DNA of 64,000 nt. Origin: Henckelia pumila (taxonomy: Eukaryota; Streptophyta; Magnoliopsida; Lamiales; Gesneriaceae). The stretch's first letter is position 1. Each line of letters opens with the position of its first letter. Shown here one piece after another: positions 44,778 through 57,136 of the stretch. The position numbers and the translations under genes are program-made. The notes below the pieces were generated by a model that was not told the origin of the DNA, did not search any database, and worked only from the letters and a program-made list of their open reading frames with translations. The stretch spans positions 66,735,442-66,799,441 of the forward strand of contig NC_133122.1 of assembly GCF_033568475.1 (NCBI RefSeq), in the 5' to 3' direction.

Positions 44778-46140
44778 TGTAGTGACCCTGCATGGAATCA
44801 CCTACTAACCGGCAACTAATAACATGCATTAAACTTAATACAACAAAATACTTAACAGAGTAAAACGTGCAAAAACATAATCCAAAAATTACATACTAGC
44901 TTAGTAAAATATATCCAGACTTAATACTGTAGTGATACAACCATATCGAAAAACTTAAAAGTAAACATTATACAGCTATATCGAATCCTGCTGTATAATT
45001 AACTCCTCAAGGCTCCTGCTCCCTAGTCCTGCCTTGAACTACCAGCTCCGTCTATCCTGCGACCTGCCCCGTAAAATAGGGTGTCCGAGATAACAACTAG
45101 GACGTGAGCGCTAACGCCCAATACATAAACATGAGTAAACATATGTATATAGTGCATGTAACATGATTACTGGTAAAGGGTCATCTGAAAAGTCATGCTC
45201 AGTACCGGCGCCACATGAGTGCTGCCACCACATGGATCAACCTCTGGGTGCAACCACACTCGTATAGTACACCAGAGTAGTCAGACATACATGTCCCCGC
45301 CGTCGCGGTACTCTCAGTGACAGATTATCGAGTATAGAGTTGAGCGGCTCTATAATCAGGTATAACAAGTTATAGGCTCAACATGTATATGCACATGACA
45401 TATGAGTATAGAAAGCGGTAAATCATATATCATGCCATATAATAATGCCAAATAAATGCAACATATAAACATGTATACTCGCTGGCAATCTCAGTCAATG
45501 TGTACGTACCTCTAGGCTAGTTTAAGTATAGTAGATCCTAGGTTCCAAGCCTATATTCAAAAGTTCACCGTATCACTACACAAGTTCTATAAGCCTTAAC
45601 TAAACTAATAAGTACTCCCAAAACTTAAATAGATTCCCGGACCATACCTTCGTCCGTAGATAGCCCTTTGGAGTCGCTAGTCCCGGATGACTATAACCAC
45701 ACATTGGTTATTTCAGAACCTCTATTATAACCGATAGGGCCCTCAAGTATATAACTCACTCTATATAACTGATCGAAGAAGGAAACTAGGAATTCGTATT
45801 TGAAAATGAACTCCGGAGACCCCTATTTATAGCCAAAATTTCCGGACACGAATGTTGCGTCCGTTCGGGTTTGTTGCGTCCGTTCCTGCATGTTTGACAC
45901 TTGTCAAAACTCGTAGCTTAGTCATCAAGCCACCTCATGCCTGCATGTATCTCAAGTAACGTTGCGTCCGTTGAGGAATGTTGCGTCCGTTCTGCCCCTC
46001 CATCATTGCGTCTGATGGCCAACGGAAGCTCCGTTCGTCAAATCATCTTTCTAGTTTATTAAGCGCCAAAATTTGTTAATTACTAATCCTTAATCATGTT
46101 TAACATATTATTACCTTAAAATGGGTTCTGGGTTACTACA
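44778..46140 (-). repeat. Complete LTR of the chromovirus (family 2)
   Basis: Minus strand: 1363 bp from TGTAGTAACCCAGAACCC to CAGGGTCACTACA. Partial copies are at 58397-58454, 59836-60201 and 62527-62950. TATA box CTATAAATAGGGG is on the minus strand (complement near 45820-45834). Upstream of it are four direct GAACGGACGCAAC repeats (plus-strand GTTGCGTCCGTTC near 45854, 45872, 45961, 45980). Confidence 0.9.
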
Positions 46141-46154
46141 TTTTCCCCACCTTT
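46141..46154 (-). other. Polypurine tract of the chromovirus
   Basis: The minus strand AAAGGTGGGGAAAA stands directly before the LTR start. Confidence 0.8.
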
Positions 46155-46260
46155 AGACATTTCGTCCGCGAAATAAAATCTAAAGACAAATCAAGATAAC
46201 AATATAAAACATCAAACCATGTTTTATTACAACAACTGTAATTATATCTTTACATGGTAA

Positions 46261-47488
46261 TCAAAAGTATAAGACAAACAATTCAGAATATTCTGCTCGC
46301 ATATGACTCTTGATTTCCCAAATTGCTTCCTCAACGCCTCGGCGCTGCCACTGTACCATCACAAGTGGTATAGTCTTATTCCGAAGAACTTTCTCCTTCC
46401 TGTCTAGGATACGGAGTGGTCGTTTAACATACGACAGATCTGGCTTTAGCTGAACATCAGTAGACCGAATCACATGTGATTCATCAGCTATGTACTGCCG
46501 AAGTAATGACACATGAAAAACATTATGTATACTGAAAAGAGATGGCGGTAACGCCAAACGATAAGCAACATCTCCTATCTTCTCCAGTATTGGGAAAGGC
46601 CCAATGAAACGAGGTGATAACTTGCCTTTCACACCGAATCTCATCACCTTCCTGAAAGGTGATACTCGTAGAAACACATATTCACCAGGCTCAAACTGAA
46701 GTGGCCTGCGGTGAATATTAGCATAACTGGCTTGCCGATCTTGAGCAACTTTGATCCTTTGTTTGATCAAATCTACCTTTTCTACAATCTGCTGCACCAA
46801 CTCAGGACCCTCGACTTGTCGTTCCCCGACTTCATCTCAGAATAACGGAGTACGACACCGTCGACCGTATAATGCCTCGAAAAGTGCCATATCAATACTA
46901 CGATGATAACTGTTATTGTAGGCAAATTCGATCAAAGATAACTGATTCTGCCAAGATAAGCCAAAGTTCATGACAGAAGAACGTAGCATATCTTTCAATG
47001 TACGAATCGTCCGCTCTGACTGCCCGTCAGTCTCTGGATGATATGCAGTGCTCAAACTCAGAGTGGTGCCCAATGCCTGCTGAAAACTATCCCAAAAATG
47101 TGAGGTAAATCGCGGGTCTCTATCACTAACTATGCTCACTGGAATCCCATGCAATCGCACTATCTCCTGGATGTATAAGTGTGCCATGCGATCATAAGAA
47201 TACTCCCGGTTGTAAGGAATGAAATGTGCTGATTTCGTCAAACGGTCAACAATGACCCAAATAGCATCACACTGATGTGAAGTCATAGGAAAGTGGGTGA
47301 CAAAATCCATAGTCACGTGCTCCCACTTCCATTTGGGAATCTCAAGATTCTGCAGTAATCCACCTGATCGTCGGTGTTCAGCCTTGACCTGTTGACAAAC
47401 CAAACATCTCGAAACAAATTGATAAATACTCCGCTTAATCCCTTTCCACCAGAATCTGGTTCGCAAGTCCTTATACATTTTCATACTT
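46261..47488 (-). pseudogene. Chromovirus integrase with GPY/F module and chromodomain-like tail
   Basis: Minus strand: zinc-binding part (KDLRTRFWWKGIKRSI, CLVCQQVKAEH), catalytic core (MDFVTHFP, VSDRDPRFTSHFW, YHPETDGQSERT giving D, D, E), GPY/F-type module (RFIGPFPILEKIG) and a tail (MVQWQRRGVEEAIWEIKSHMR) like the chromodomain of Tekay/Del chromoviruses. One in-frame TGA at 46837-46839 replaces a probable Trp. The frame continues at 57137 after the Copia insertion, which cut it in the codons following SIHPG. Confidence 0.88.
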
Positions 47489-47493
47489 CCAGG

Positions 47494-49356
47494 TGAAAGA
47501 GTGGGTGCCCAGTGAGCCAACTTGTGGCTATGGGCTTTGATGACTCTTTGTACAAACGATCTTTTGTTTAATGTAATTTACACTTTTATTAATGGCAATG
47601 ACTTTATCTTTCTTCATATTGTTATATTATGATATACTATTGTTGTTTTGATAAAGACCTTGAATATACTATAGTGTATGTAAGATGTGGTAGAACATGG
47701 GGATGTCTATCATGAAATACATCTTATAGTCACTGTATATTCTAAACTGTTCCTAGTCGATTGAGCCGTCCGATAATAAGGATAAGGATCGCTCGAGTTT
47801 GAGACTAGCATTTGCGATGCGGAGTACCACGTTTCATTGGTAGGGAACATGGAGATGTTCGAAGCATGCAAATGGATATTCATAGGATGAATAATCGAAC
47901 TACCCTATCCGGACTTTCCAAGTGGTTATCACTTATCGAGTGGATAAAGTCCGCGGTTTTGGTTGTACACCATTAGTCCTTACTACTTGAAACATCATGG
48001 AGACTCTATATGCTAGTACTGTGCTTTGACTCGTTTACTGACTCTATGGGGGTCATCAGGTGTCGGGATTGGGTACAGTTACAACACATATAGGAGTCGA
48101 TGCATTGTTGTCAAGGATTCACCACATACTTGCGAGTGTGGATATCCTATGCGATCTGAGGAGATATTAGTGTGACGAATCTCTGGCCAGAGTACTTGAT
48201 GTGATTTAAGAAATGGTTTCTTAGTAGCACATGCGATGTCACTAATTTGATCTTCAAGATGTATTGCATAGTTATCGAATCTTGAGTGACTCTCGATATA
48301 CCAATGGTTGTTGATTCGATCGGGATATATGGATGAAGGGACCGTACTGTACGCTAACCAAAATCTACTGGTTCTTGTAGGCACTATCAGTGATACCTAG
48401 GGAATCATGAGGCGATGTTGCTAGGCGCTTTACCATGATTCGTTGGGCAAGTCGGAAATCGTTGTTCCGAGTCACAAGAGTTGTGAGCCCACGCTAGCTG
48501 TATCCCTGAACCATTGAGGGTCACACAGTGTAATGGAGTTTTAATCCCCGTTGAGATAGTTAAATTTAAAGAGTTAAATTTAATGAATAAAGAAGTTGGA
48601 CTTCTTAAATAAGAGTAAGGGAGTAGGATTTCCTAAAATGACATAAGGATGTACATTTTTGGAAACCACTGAATTCGGATTCAGGAAAATTTATCTTGAC
48701 TTTAAAATGTGCAGAAATGGTTTCTGTGCACATTGGTAAAATCGGTTTATCAATCGGAGTCACGATGAATTTTATATTAATTTCTGAACATGCGGGCTTT
48801 GCTTGTCGTGCCTCAACTTATGACTAATGGGCCCTAAGGTGTTAGTGGCCTGCATTATAAATAAGTTATTGCAGTACAGAAATTACACACAACAGGTCAT
48901 AATTTTGAGAGAAAAATTTCAAAACCCTAGCCTCTCTCTCAAATATTTCGGCCGAACACCCTCCCTCTCTCTGTCTGAGAAATTCCGGTCTGTGATTTTG
49001 AATTGCAGTCTGGAATAGCGAATCAAATTCGTTTATTCTCTTCGCAGAAAACTTCTGATAGATTTTCTAGTGCAATCTATCAGAGGGATTAAACCTCCAT
49101 TCGTGGACCTGATTGAAGGAAAGCTTGTTCATCAGTTCCAGGGAGATACAAGAAGCGCAGAGAAATCTGTGTGGTGTCCAATAATCTCGCTTCGAGATTG
49201 AAGGTAAAATTTAATAATAGTTATTTAATTTTACACACACAAATAATTTAATCGTATGGTTGATACCCACACTATGGAATTGTTCCATACTAAAATTTTA
49301 AACTTCCGCTGCACCGGGTATCAATCGTGATTGATCTGAACGCCAGTTTTCCAACA
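47494..49356 (+). repeat. 5' LTR of the Copia element
   Basis: TGAAAGAGTGGG to TTTTCCAACA, 1863 bp. It is the same family as 1487-3347. Confidence 0.95.
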
Positions 49357-49357
49357 G

Positions 49358-49375
49358 TGGTATCAGAGCCAGGTT
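49358..49375 (+). other. Primer-binding site of the Copia element
   Basis: TGGTATCAGAGCCAGGTT, complementary to plant initiator Met tRNA, starts one base after the LTR. Confidence 0.9.
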
Positions 49376-49492
49376 GCTCAGATCAAACGATTAAATTAAT
49401 CGATTGTACAAAAATTTTTGAGTCTTGTTTTTTTTTTTAAAACAAAATAAATATTTTAAATAAAATTTTTTTTTTTTTTTCGGGCAAAACCC

Positions 49493-49770
49493 GGGCAGCG
49501 ATTGGATCGCTGCCCGGTGGGGCAGCGACGGTCGCTGCCCCGGGCGGCGCACGGCGCCGCCCAAAGGGGGCGCACAGCGCCGCCGCCCAGGGGCGGCGCT
49601 CAGCGCCGCCAGGGCAGCGCCGAGCGCAGCGCAGCGCAGAGCGCTGCGCAGGGCTGCGCACGGCGCCGCCCAGGGGCGACGCTCGGCGCCGCCCAGGGCA
49701 GCGCACGGGCGGCGCCTGGCGCAGCCAGGGCAGCGATTGTCGCTGCCCTAAAGGGGCAGCCGGGCTGCCC
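49493..49770 (+). repeat. GC-rich hairpin array in the Copia leader
   Basis: This counterpart of 1037-1354 lies in the transcribed orientation about 120 bases after the primer site. Clear units: 49493-49515 (GGGCAGCG/CGCTGCCC), the next one GGGGCAGCG/CGCTGCCCC, then GGGCGGCG/CGCCGCCC, ending with 49728-49748 and 49752-49770. Order and number of units differ from the other copy, although first and last units correspond. It would form a chain of stem-loops in genomic RNA. Confidence 0.9.
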
Positions 49771-51341
49771 CGGCCCGCGCCCACGGGTGCGGGCCAACCC
49801 GGGAGTGTCCCGGGCGGCCCGCGGGAAAAATTATTTTTTTTATTTAAATTAATTTTAATGTGTTAAAATTTTATTTTTGGTCCGGTCAAAAATTGTTTTT
49901 GATTGGTTCACGAGGCATCGGATCGAATTGTTCGAGTCCGAAAATTTTAAAATTGATTTTTGGATAAATTTGAATTTTTGGAAAATTTTAATATTTTATC
50001 CTTAAATTGAATTTTGAAATCAATTATTTTTGGTACAATTGATGATAAGATTTGATCTTATGTATATATTAAGTAAAATATGATTTTATCTATAAAATTA
50101 GATTCTGTAGATAAAATATGATTTTATTTAATAAAGGTAAAATATGATTTTATATGTAAAATATGATTTTATATATAAAATATGATTTTATCCTGTTTAA
50201 ATTTAAATTGCCATATGCATGATATCCAATAAATTAATTTTGAATTAAATGTTATTGATAAGGATGATCGATTGCCATGACCAATTTTGTAGGTGTATGT
50301 TAGGAATTTACATTTGTTTTATTGTTGTTGGTTTTATTAATGGGCCTGGTTTATGGCCCAATATGAATGTCATATGTAATAAAAGTGGGCTTGGTTTATG
50401 GCCCGTTCCCACCCCTAAAATGTATCCCCTACTTGTCATTGCTATTTATTGTAAATACATTAGATTTAGTGGGAGATCAAGATTTGAAGATGGTGGGCCC
50501 AGCAGACAATAAAGACGAAGAAATGTAAATTGGAAGCTAATGTAATAGGATTGCATTGCATACTGCATATTACCTAGGATTGGACTAAGACTCGTGATTG
50601 GAAACCACGAGTCAATTAGAAATGGAATCGATCATCCTATATATAATATATGATATTATGATTGTATGCATGTTTTAGACATAATTGTATGAATCCGGCA
50701 AGCATACAATAAATTGAAAAATGATGAGACAAATTTTCATAATTAAAAATCCCTCATTTTAAATATGATTTAAAATTGATATCAAGATAAATAAAGGAAA
50801 TTTGAATTTGTTTAAATGTTCCTACCTTCCATCAACGGTCAATGTATGTGATGCTACCCGCGGATACGGTCCGGCTCATATTATTGGGGGGCCCGTCCGT
50901 CGGAAAGCTGTACATTGGATCGACACATGTTGTAAGTTGGGTGGAACTCCCATGGGATCGGCTCATATTATTGGGGGATCCACATGGCGACCGTCCATCA
51001 CAACTTAATATTGATGGGTCATCTTGACATGTCACTATAAAACGCGTCATATTATTGGGCCTTATTAGACATGAGGTAAATACATGGGGGTTGCTTTGGA
51101 AGCAATTGGGCTCTACCTTTTGAGAATTATGGTTGGCTGATATTATTCGGGACCATAAGTTTGTCAATTGGACTCCATGTTCTCACTAAGGAAAAAGTTT
51201 CCCGCTTTCACTAGAGGGTAGTGAAATCGTTAAAATAGTGGGAGTGAGATTCATAAAATTAAATTCGCCTATTTTATGTCTTAGTAAATTGCTTAAACAA
51301 TCATTGATATATGTCTGTTTTTCTTTTCAGTATTTCATACA
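49771..51341 (+). other. Rest of the Copia leader (untranslated)
   Basis: AT-rich text with repeats of 'atgattttatctataaaat' type, then a short direct repeat CGGCTCATATTATTGGGGG (near 50874 and 50961). No coding seen. The long leader precedes gag. Confidence 0.7.
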
Positions 51342-52160
51342 ATGAATTCGCGTAATCCATTATTCTCGATCTTCGAACAAAACAAGTTGACTGGCGCAAA
51401 CTATACGGAATGGTTCCGAAAGTTGAAGATTGTCTTGACTTCGGAGAAGATGCTCTACGTGTTAGAGAAATCACCTCCGAAGAAAGCACCAGCTGACGTA
51501 AGTCCGGAGGAATTGGCCAAACTTGATGCATGGTGGGACCATGACATCAAGACCAAATGCTATATGCAAGCCTCGATGTCTGATGAACTCCAGAGGCGAT
51601 TTGAGGACACCGTGAATGCTGCTGACATTCACGCTCAACTCAAGGAACTTTTTGGGGCTCAATCGAGGGCTGAAAGGTTCGCTACTATTAAGGAGCTGAT
51701 GACGTGTCGCATGCGTGAAGGGACTTCGGTCCGTGATCATGGGGTACGAGTGATTTGGCTCATACAAAAGTTAGCGACCCTTGATTTGGTGTTGGAGCAT
51801 GAACTCAACGTGGATTTACTGCTTCTGTCTCTTCCTTCTTCGTTTGACGGATTGTGGTAAATTTTAATATGAACAAGATAGAGGCCACCCTTGAAGAGAT
51901 GGTCAATATGCTTGTGACATATGAATCCACACTTAAGAAGGATAAGCCAGCTTTCTTGGTGGGCTCCTCATCTTCTGCTAAGAAGGGGCCAAGTATGAAG
52001 GGCAAGAAACGTTCTGCCCCACCCAAGAAAGTCGAGCCCGAGAAGAAGCACAAGACAAAGGCTTCAAACAATGGAAAATCCAAGGATGTTTGCCATTACT
52101 GCAAGAAGCCCGGTCATTGGAAGCGCAACTGCAAGGAATATCTAGAGCAGTTGGGAACTG
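51342..52160 (+). pseudogene. Copia gag, one frameshift
   Basis: From the ATG at 51342 (MNSRNPLFSIFEQNKLTG): Copia gag with NYTEWFRKLKIVL, LDAWWDHDIKTKCYM, LKELFGAQSRAERF and LLLSLPSSFDG. A one-base deletion near 51855 ends the first frame; coding resumes in the next frame (NFNMNKIEATLEEMVNML) and reaches the zinc knuckle CHYCKKPGHWKRNC at about 52093-52134. It would build the particle and bind RNA. Confidence 0.9.
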
Positions 52161-55100
52161 CAAAGGGTATGTTCTATATTGAAATAAACATTTCACTTAA
52201 TACTACTTCTTGGGTATTGGATACCGGATGTGGATCTCACATTTGCAATGATTTGCAGATGATGACAAGAAGTCGCAGGCTTAGAATGGGTGAGACCCAG
52301 CTGAGGCTCGGGAATGGTTCCAGAGTAGAAGCTACAGCCATTGGAGATGTTTGTTTAATTTTGCAGAACGGTTTTAAGTTATTTTTAAGAGATGTTTTAT
52401 TTGTTCCGGATTTAATTAAAAACATTATTTCTGTTTCTATGCTAGATAGAGATGGTTATTCTTGCAATTTTGTGAATGGGATTTGCAATATTTACAAGAA
52501 TGAATGTTTGATTGAAAATAGACAACTTGAAAACGATCTATACAACTTAAAACTAAAAGACGTTCCAATAAATTATGTTGATAAACCGGCGACAACAAAC
52601 AAAAGGAAAATCGATAGTCAAAACCCGGCAAACCTTTGGCACGCTAGACTAGGTCATATTTCCTCAAGGAGGATGAACAAGCTAGTGGGAGAGGGCATGT
52701 TTGATATGTCTGATATTAACTCTCTACCTACTTGTGAATCCTGCCTAAAAGGGAAAATGACTAAATCTCCTTTTAAGGGGAAACCTGAGCGTAGTCAAAA
52801 TCTGTTGGATTTGATCCATACAGATGTTTGTGGTTCATTTAGAGTTGGGACTCAACATGGCCACACCTACTTCATTACCTTTACTGATGATTATTCAAGG
52901 TATGGGTATTTATATTTAATGAAATATAAGTATGAAGCATTTGAAAAGTTCAAAGAATTCAAGGCTGAAGTAGAAAATAAGCTAGGTAAAAGTATTAAAG
53001 CACTTCGATCGGATCGAGGTGGAGAATACTTAAGTACCGATTTTTTGGACTATCTAAAAGAGAATGTGATTCTCTCTCAGTGGACTCCTCCTATGACACC
53101 ACAGCTTAATGGTGTATCGGAGCGTCGTAATCGAACTTTGTTGGACATGGTTCGATCCATGATGAGCTTCACTGAGCTTCCACCTTCGTTTTGGGGCTAT
53201 GCGCTTGAAACGGCGGTATTGTTGTTGAACAACGTCCACACTAAAGCAGTGGACAAAACACCATACGAGTTATGGAATGACAAAGCTCCTAAGTATTCGT
53301 ACTTAAGGATTTGGGGATGTCCTGCTTACGTGAAGCAAACAGTGGGAGATAAGTTGGATAGTCGATCCAGCTTATGTTATTTTGTAGGATATCCGAAGAA
53401 TTCAATCGGATATTATTTCTATTATCCTGCTGAAACAAAGGTGTTTGTTTCTAGGAATGCCACCTTCTTGGAGAAGGAGTTCTTATTGGATAAGAAAGGC
53501 GAGATGATGGAACTCGAAGAAGTTCGAGAAGAACCCGAAATACAAAATAACGATCCTACGCCTCAGGAACCATTACTGGACACGCCTGAACCTAGAAGAT
53601 CCGAGAGGACTTCTAGACCTCCTGTTCGATATGGTCTTCTTCTTGAAGGGGATCATGATGAACCCGACATTGGATGTGATCCAAGAAACTTCAAGGAAGC
53701 AATTTCTGATGCGGATTCAAATTTATGGCTTGAAGCTATGCAGTCTGAATTGGATTCAATGCATACAAACCAAGTTTGGTCTTTAGTAGATCCTCCTGAT
53801 GGAATTGTTCCAATAGGTGTAAATGGATCTACAGAGAAAGCTTGGGCCTGATGGTAAGGTATTGACCTACAAGGCGCGATTGGTGGCGAAAGGTTACACT
53901 CAAAGACAAGGAGTTGACTATGATGAAACCTTTTCACCAGTTGCAATGTTCAAGTCCATAAGAATCCTTATTGCCATAGCTGCATGGTATGACTATGAGA
54001 TATGGCAAATGGATGTGAAGACTGCTTTTCTTAATGGAGACATTAAGGAAGAAATCTATATGAAGCAGCCAGAGGGGTTCACATCCATGGGAAGCGAGCA
54101 TAAGGTATGCAAGCTTCAGAGATCAATTTATGGTCTAAAACAAGCATCAAGAAGTTGGAACCAGAAATTTGATGAAACAATAAAAGATTTTGGTTTCATC
54201 AAGAACCCGGAGGAACCGTGCGTGTACAAGAAAGTAGTTAAGGATGCTGTGACATTCTTAGTACTTTATGTTGATGACATCCTACTCATTGGGAATGATG
54301 TAGGATGTTGCAGTCAACAAAGATATGGTTATCAGGTAGATTCTCGATGAAGGATTTGGGTGAGGCATCCTACATTCTTGGGATACAGATCTATAGAGAT
54401 AGATCTAAGAGAATGATAGGACTCACTCAATCAACCTACATCGACACCATATTGAAACGGTTTTCAATGGATGGGTCCAAGAGAGGACATCTACCCATGT
54501 GTCATGGAGTTTCTTTATCCAAGTCTATGTGTCCCAAGACTGATGCAGAGATAGAGAATATGACACATGTACCATATGCGTCAGCTATAGGTAGTATCAT
54601 GTATGGGATGATATCTACCAGACCGGATGTAGCATTTGCTCTGAGTGTCACGAGCAGATATCAGGCTAATCCTGGTCAAATGCATTGGAAAGCCGTGAAG
54701 GACATTCTTAAGTACTTACGAAGGACTAAGAATATGTTCATGGTATATGGAGGACGAGATCTGAAATTGGAAGGCTATACCGACTCTAGCTTCCAAAGTG
54801 ACGTGGATGACTCGAAGTCAACCTCTGGATTTGTGTTCATGCTCAATGGCGGTGCTGTCTCTTGGAAGAGTTCCAAGCAGGACACCACAGCGGATTCCAC
54901 CACTGAGGCTGAATACATTGCAGCATCAGCTGCTGCTAAAGAGGCCGTTTGGATGAGGAAGTTCGTCCAAGAGTTGGGCGTCATTCCTGAATTTGTTGGT
55001 CCAGTCCCGGTGTACTGTGACAACACGGGTGCCGTTGCTCAAGCAAAGGAACCAAGGTCTCATCAAAGATCCAAACACGTACTGAGGAAATACCACATCA

Positions 55101-55252
55101 TCCGGGAGATTGTGGAAAGAGGAGACATCACTGTCGAACGAGTGGCCTCTGCAGACAATATCGCTGATCCGCTTACTAAGCCCTTGCCAGGACCATTGTT
55201 TGACAAACATCGCGAAGCAATGGGTCTATGTAGTATGACTAGTTGGCTATAG
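52161..55252 (+). pseudogene. Copia pol: protease, integrase, RT, RNase H with frameshifts
   Basis: Protease active site WVLDTGCGSHIC (about 52212); integrase zinc part LWHARLGHISSRR and CESCLKGKMTKSPF; core LIHTDVCGSF, RSDRGGEYLS, LNGVSERRNRTL; RT from about 53740 with VAKGYTQRQGVDY, SIYGLKQASRSWN and LVLYVDDILLIGND; RNase H with TDSSFQSDVDDSKSTSG, STTEAEYIAASAA, DNTGAVAQAKEPRSHQRSKH and NIADPLTKPL, stop at 55252. Frame changes near 53815-53850 and near 54300-54310 break it. It is closest in text to the TNT1/Tork-type Copia pol (recognition, not a search). Confidence 0.92.
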
Positions 55253-55266
55253 GGCAAGTGGAAGAT
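55253..55266 (+). other. Polypurine tract of the Copia element
   Basis: GGGCAAGTGGAAGAT lies between the pol stop and the 3' LTR; it is not perfectly purine, as often in this group. Confidence 0.65.
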
Positions 55267-57131
55267 TGAAAGAGTGGGTGCCCAGTGAGCCAACTTGTGG
55301 CTATGGGCTTTGCTGACTCTTTGTACAAACGATCTTTTGTTTAATGTAATTTACACTTTTATTAATGGCAATGACTTTATCTTTCTTCATATTGTTATAT
55401 TATGATATACTATTGTTGTTTTGATAAAGACCTTGAATATACTATAGTGTATGTAAGATGTGGTAGAACATGGGGATGTCTATCATGAAATACATCTTAT
55501 AGTCACTGTATATTCTAAACTGTTCCTAGTCGATTGAGCCGTCCGATAATAAGGATAAGGATCGCTCGAGTTTGAGACTAGCATTTGCGATGCGGAGTAC
55601 CACGTTTCATTGGTAGGGAACATGGAGATGTTCGAAGCATGCAAATGGATATTCATAGGATGAATAATCGAACTACCCTATCCGGACTTTCCAAGTGGTT
55701 ATCACTTATCGAGTGGATAAAGTCCGCGGTTTTGGTTGTACACCATTAGTCCTTACTACTTGAAACATCATGGAGACTCTATATGCTAGTACTGTGCTTT
55801 GACTCGTTTACCGACTCTATGGGGGTCATCAGGTGTCGGGATTGGGTACAGTTACAACACATATAGGAGTCGATGCATTGTTGTCAAGGATTCACCACAT
55901 ACTTGCGAGTGTGGATATCCTATGCGATCTGAGGAGATATTAGTGTGACGAATCTCTGGCCAGAGTACTTGATGTGATTTAAGAAATGGTTTCTTAGTAG
56001 CACATGCGATGTCACTAATTTGATCTTCAAGATGTATTGCATAGTTATCGAATCTTGAGCGACTCTCGATATACCAATGGTTGTTGATTCGATCGGGATA
56101 TATGGATGAAGGGACCGTACTGTACGCTAACCAAAATCTACTGGTTCTTGTAGGCACTATCAGTGATACCTAGGGAATCATGGGGCGATGTTGCTAGGCG
56201 CTTTACCATGATTCGTTGGGCAAGTCGGAAATCGTTGTTCCGAGTCACAAGGAGTTGTGAGCCCACGGCTAGCTGTATCCCTGAACCATTGAGGGTCACA
56301 CAGTGTAATGGAGTTTTAATCCCCGTTGAGATAGTTAAATTTAAAGAGTTAAATTTAATGAATAAAGAAGTTGGACTTCTTAAATAAGAGTAAGGGAGTA
56401 GGATTTCCTAAAATGATATAGGGATGTACATTTTTGGAAACCACTGAATTCGGATTCAGGAAAATTTATCTTGACTTTAAAATGTGCAGAAATGGTTTCT
56501 GTGCACATTGGTAAAATCGGTTTATCAATCGGAGTCACGATGAATTTTATATTAATTTCTGAACATGCGGGCTTTGCTTGTCGGGCCTCAACTTATGACT
56601 AATGGGCCCTAAGGTGTTAGTGGCCTGCATTATAAATAAGTTATTGCAGTACAGAAATTACACACAACAGGTCATAATTTTGAGAGAAAAATTTCGAAAC
56701 CCTAGCCTCTCTCTCAAATATTTCGGCTGAACACCCTCCCTCTCTCTGTCTGAGAAATTCCGGTCTGTGATTTTGAATTGCAGTCTGGAATAGCGAATCA
56801 AATTCGTTTATTCTCTTCGCAGAAAACTTCTGATAGATTTTCTAGTGCAATCTATCAGAGGGATTAAACCTCCATTCGTGGACCTGATTGAAGGAAAGCT
56901 TGTTCATCAGTTCCAGGGAGATACAAGAAGCGCAGAGAAATCTGTGTGGTGTCCAATAATCTCGCTTCGAGATTGAAGGTAAAATTTAATAATAGTTATT
57001 TAATTTTACACACACAAATAATTTAATCGTATGGTTGATACCCACACTATGGAATTGTTCCATACTAAAATTTTAAACTTCCGCTGCACCGGGTATCAAT
57101 CGTGATTGATCTGAACGCCAGTTTTCCAACA
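55267..57131 (+). repeat. 3' LTR of the Copia element
   Basis: 1865 bp, TGAAAGAGTGGG to TTTTCCAACA, nearly identical to 47494-49356. Confidence 0.95.
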
Positions 57132-57136
57132 CCAGG

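Larger units (their letters stand above)
47494..57131 (+). mobile_element. Full-length Copia retrotransposon (family 1), target duplication CCAGG
   Basis: 9638 bp with LTRs 47494-49356 and 55267-57131, flanked by CCAGG at 47489-47493 and 57132-57136. The LTRs differ, by eye, at about ten bases plus two single-base indels, so insertion is recent. The interior has the primer site, a 2 kb leader with a GC-rich hairpin array, gag, protease, integrase, RT, RNase H and a purine tract. Several single-base frameshifts break the polyprotein, so this copy would need help to move. It lies inside the integrase of the minus-strand chromovirus. Confidence 0.96.

Noticed and set aside
48079-48384. Antisense ORF of about 100 codons found in all three Copia LTRs (also 55852-56157 and 2459-2746)
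   Set aside because: It is kept because the LTRs are near-identical copies. The older copy has a stop after 95 codons, and no domain is recognisable. Conservation cannot be judged without distant relatives.
49437-49852. Similar Ala/Arg/Pro-rich ORFs at the second hairpin array
   Set aside because: Same cause: GC-rich repeats without stop codons in the untranslated Copia leader.
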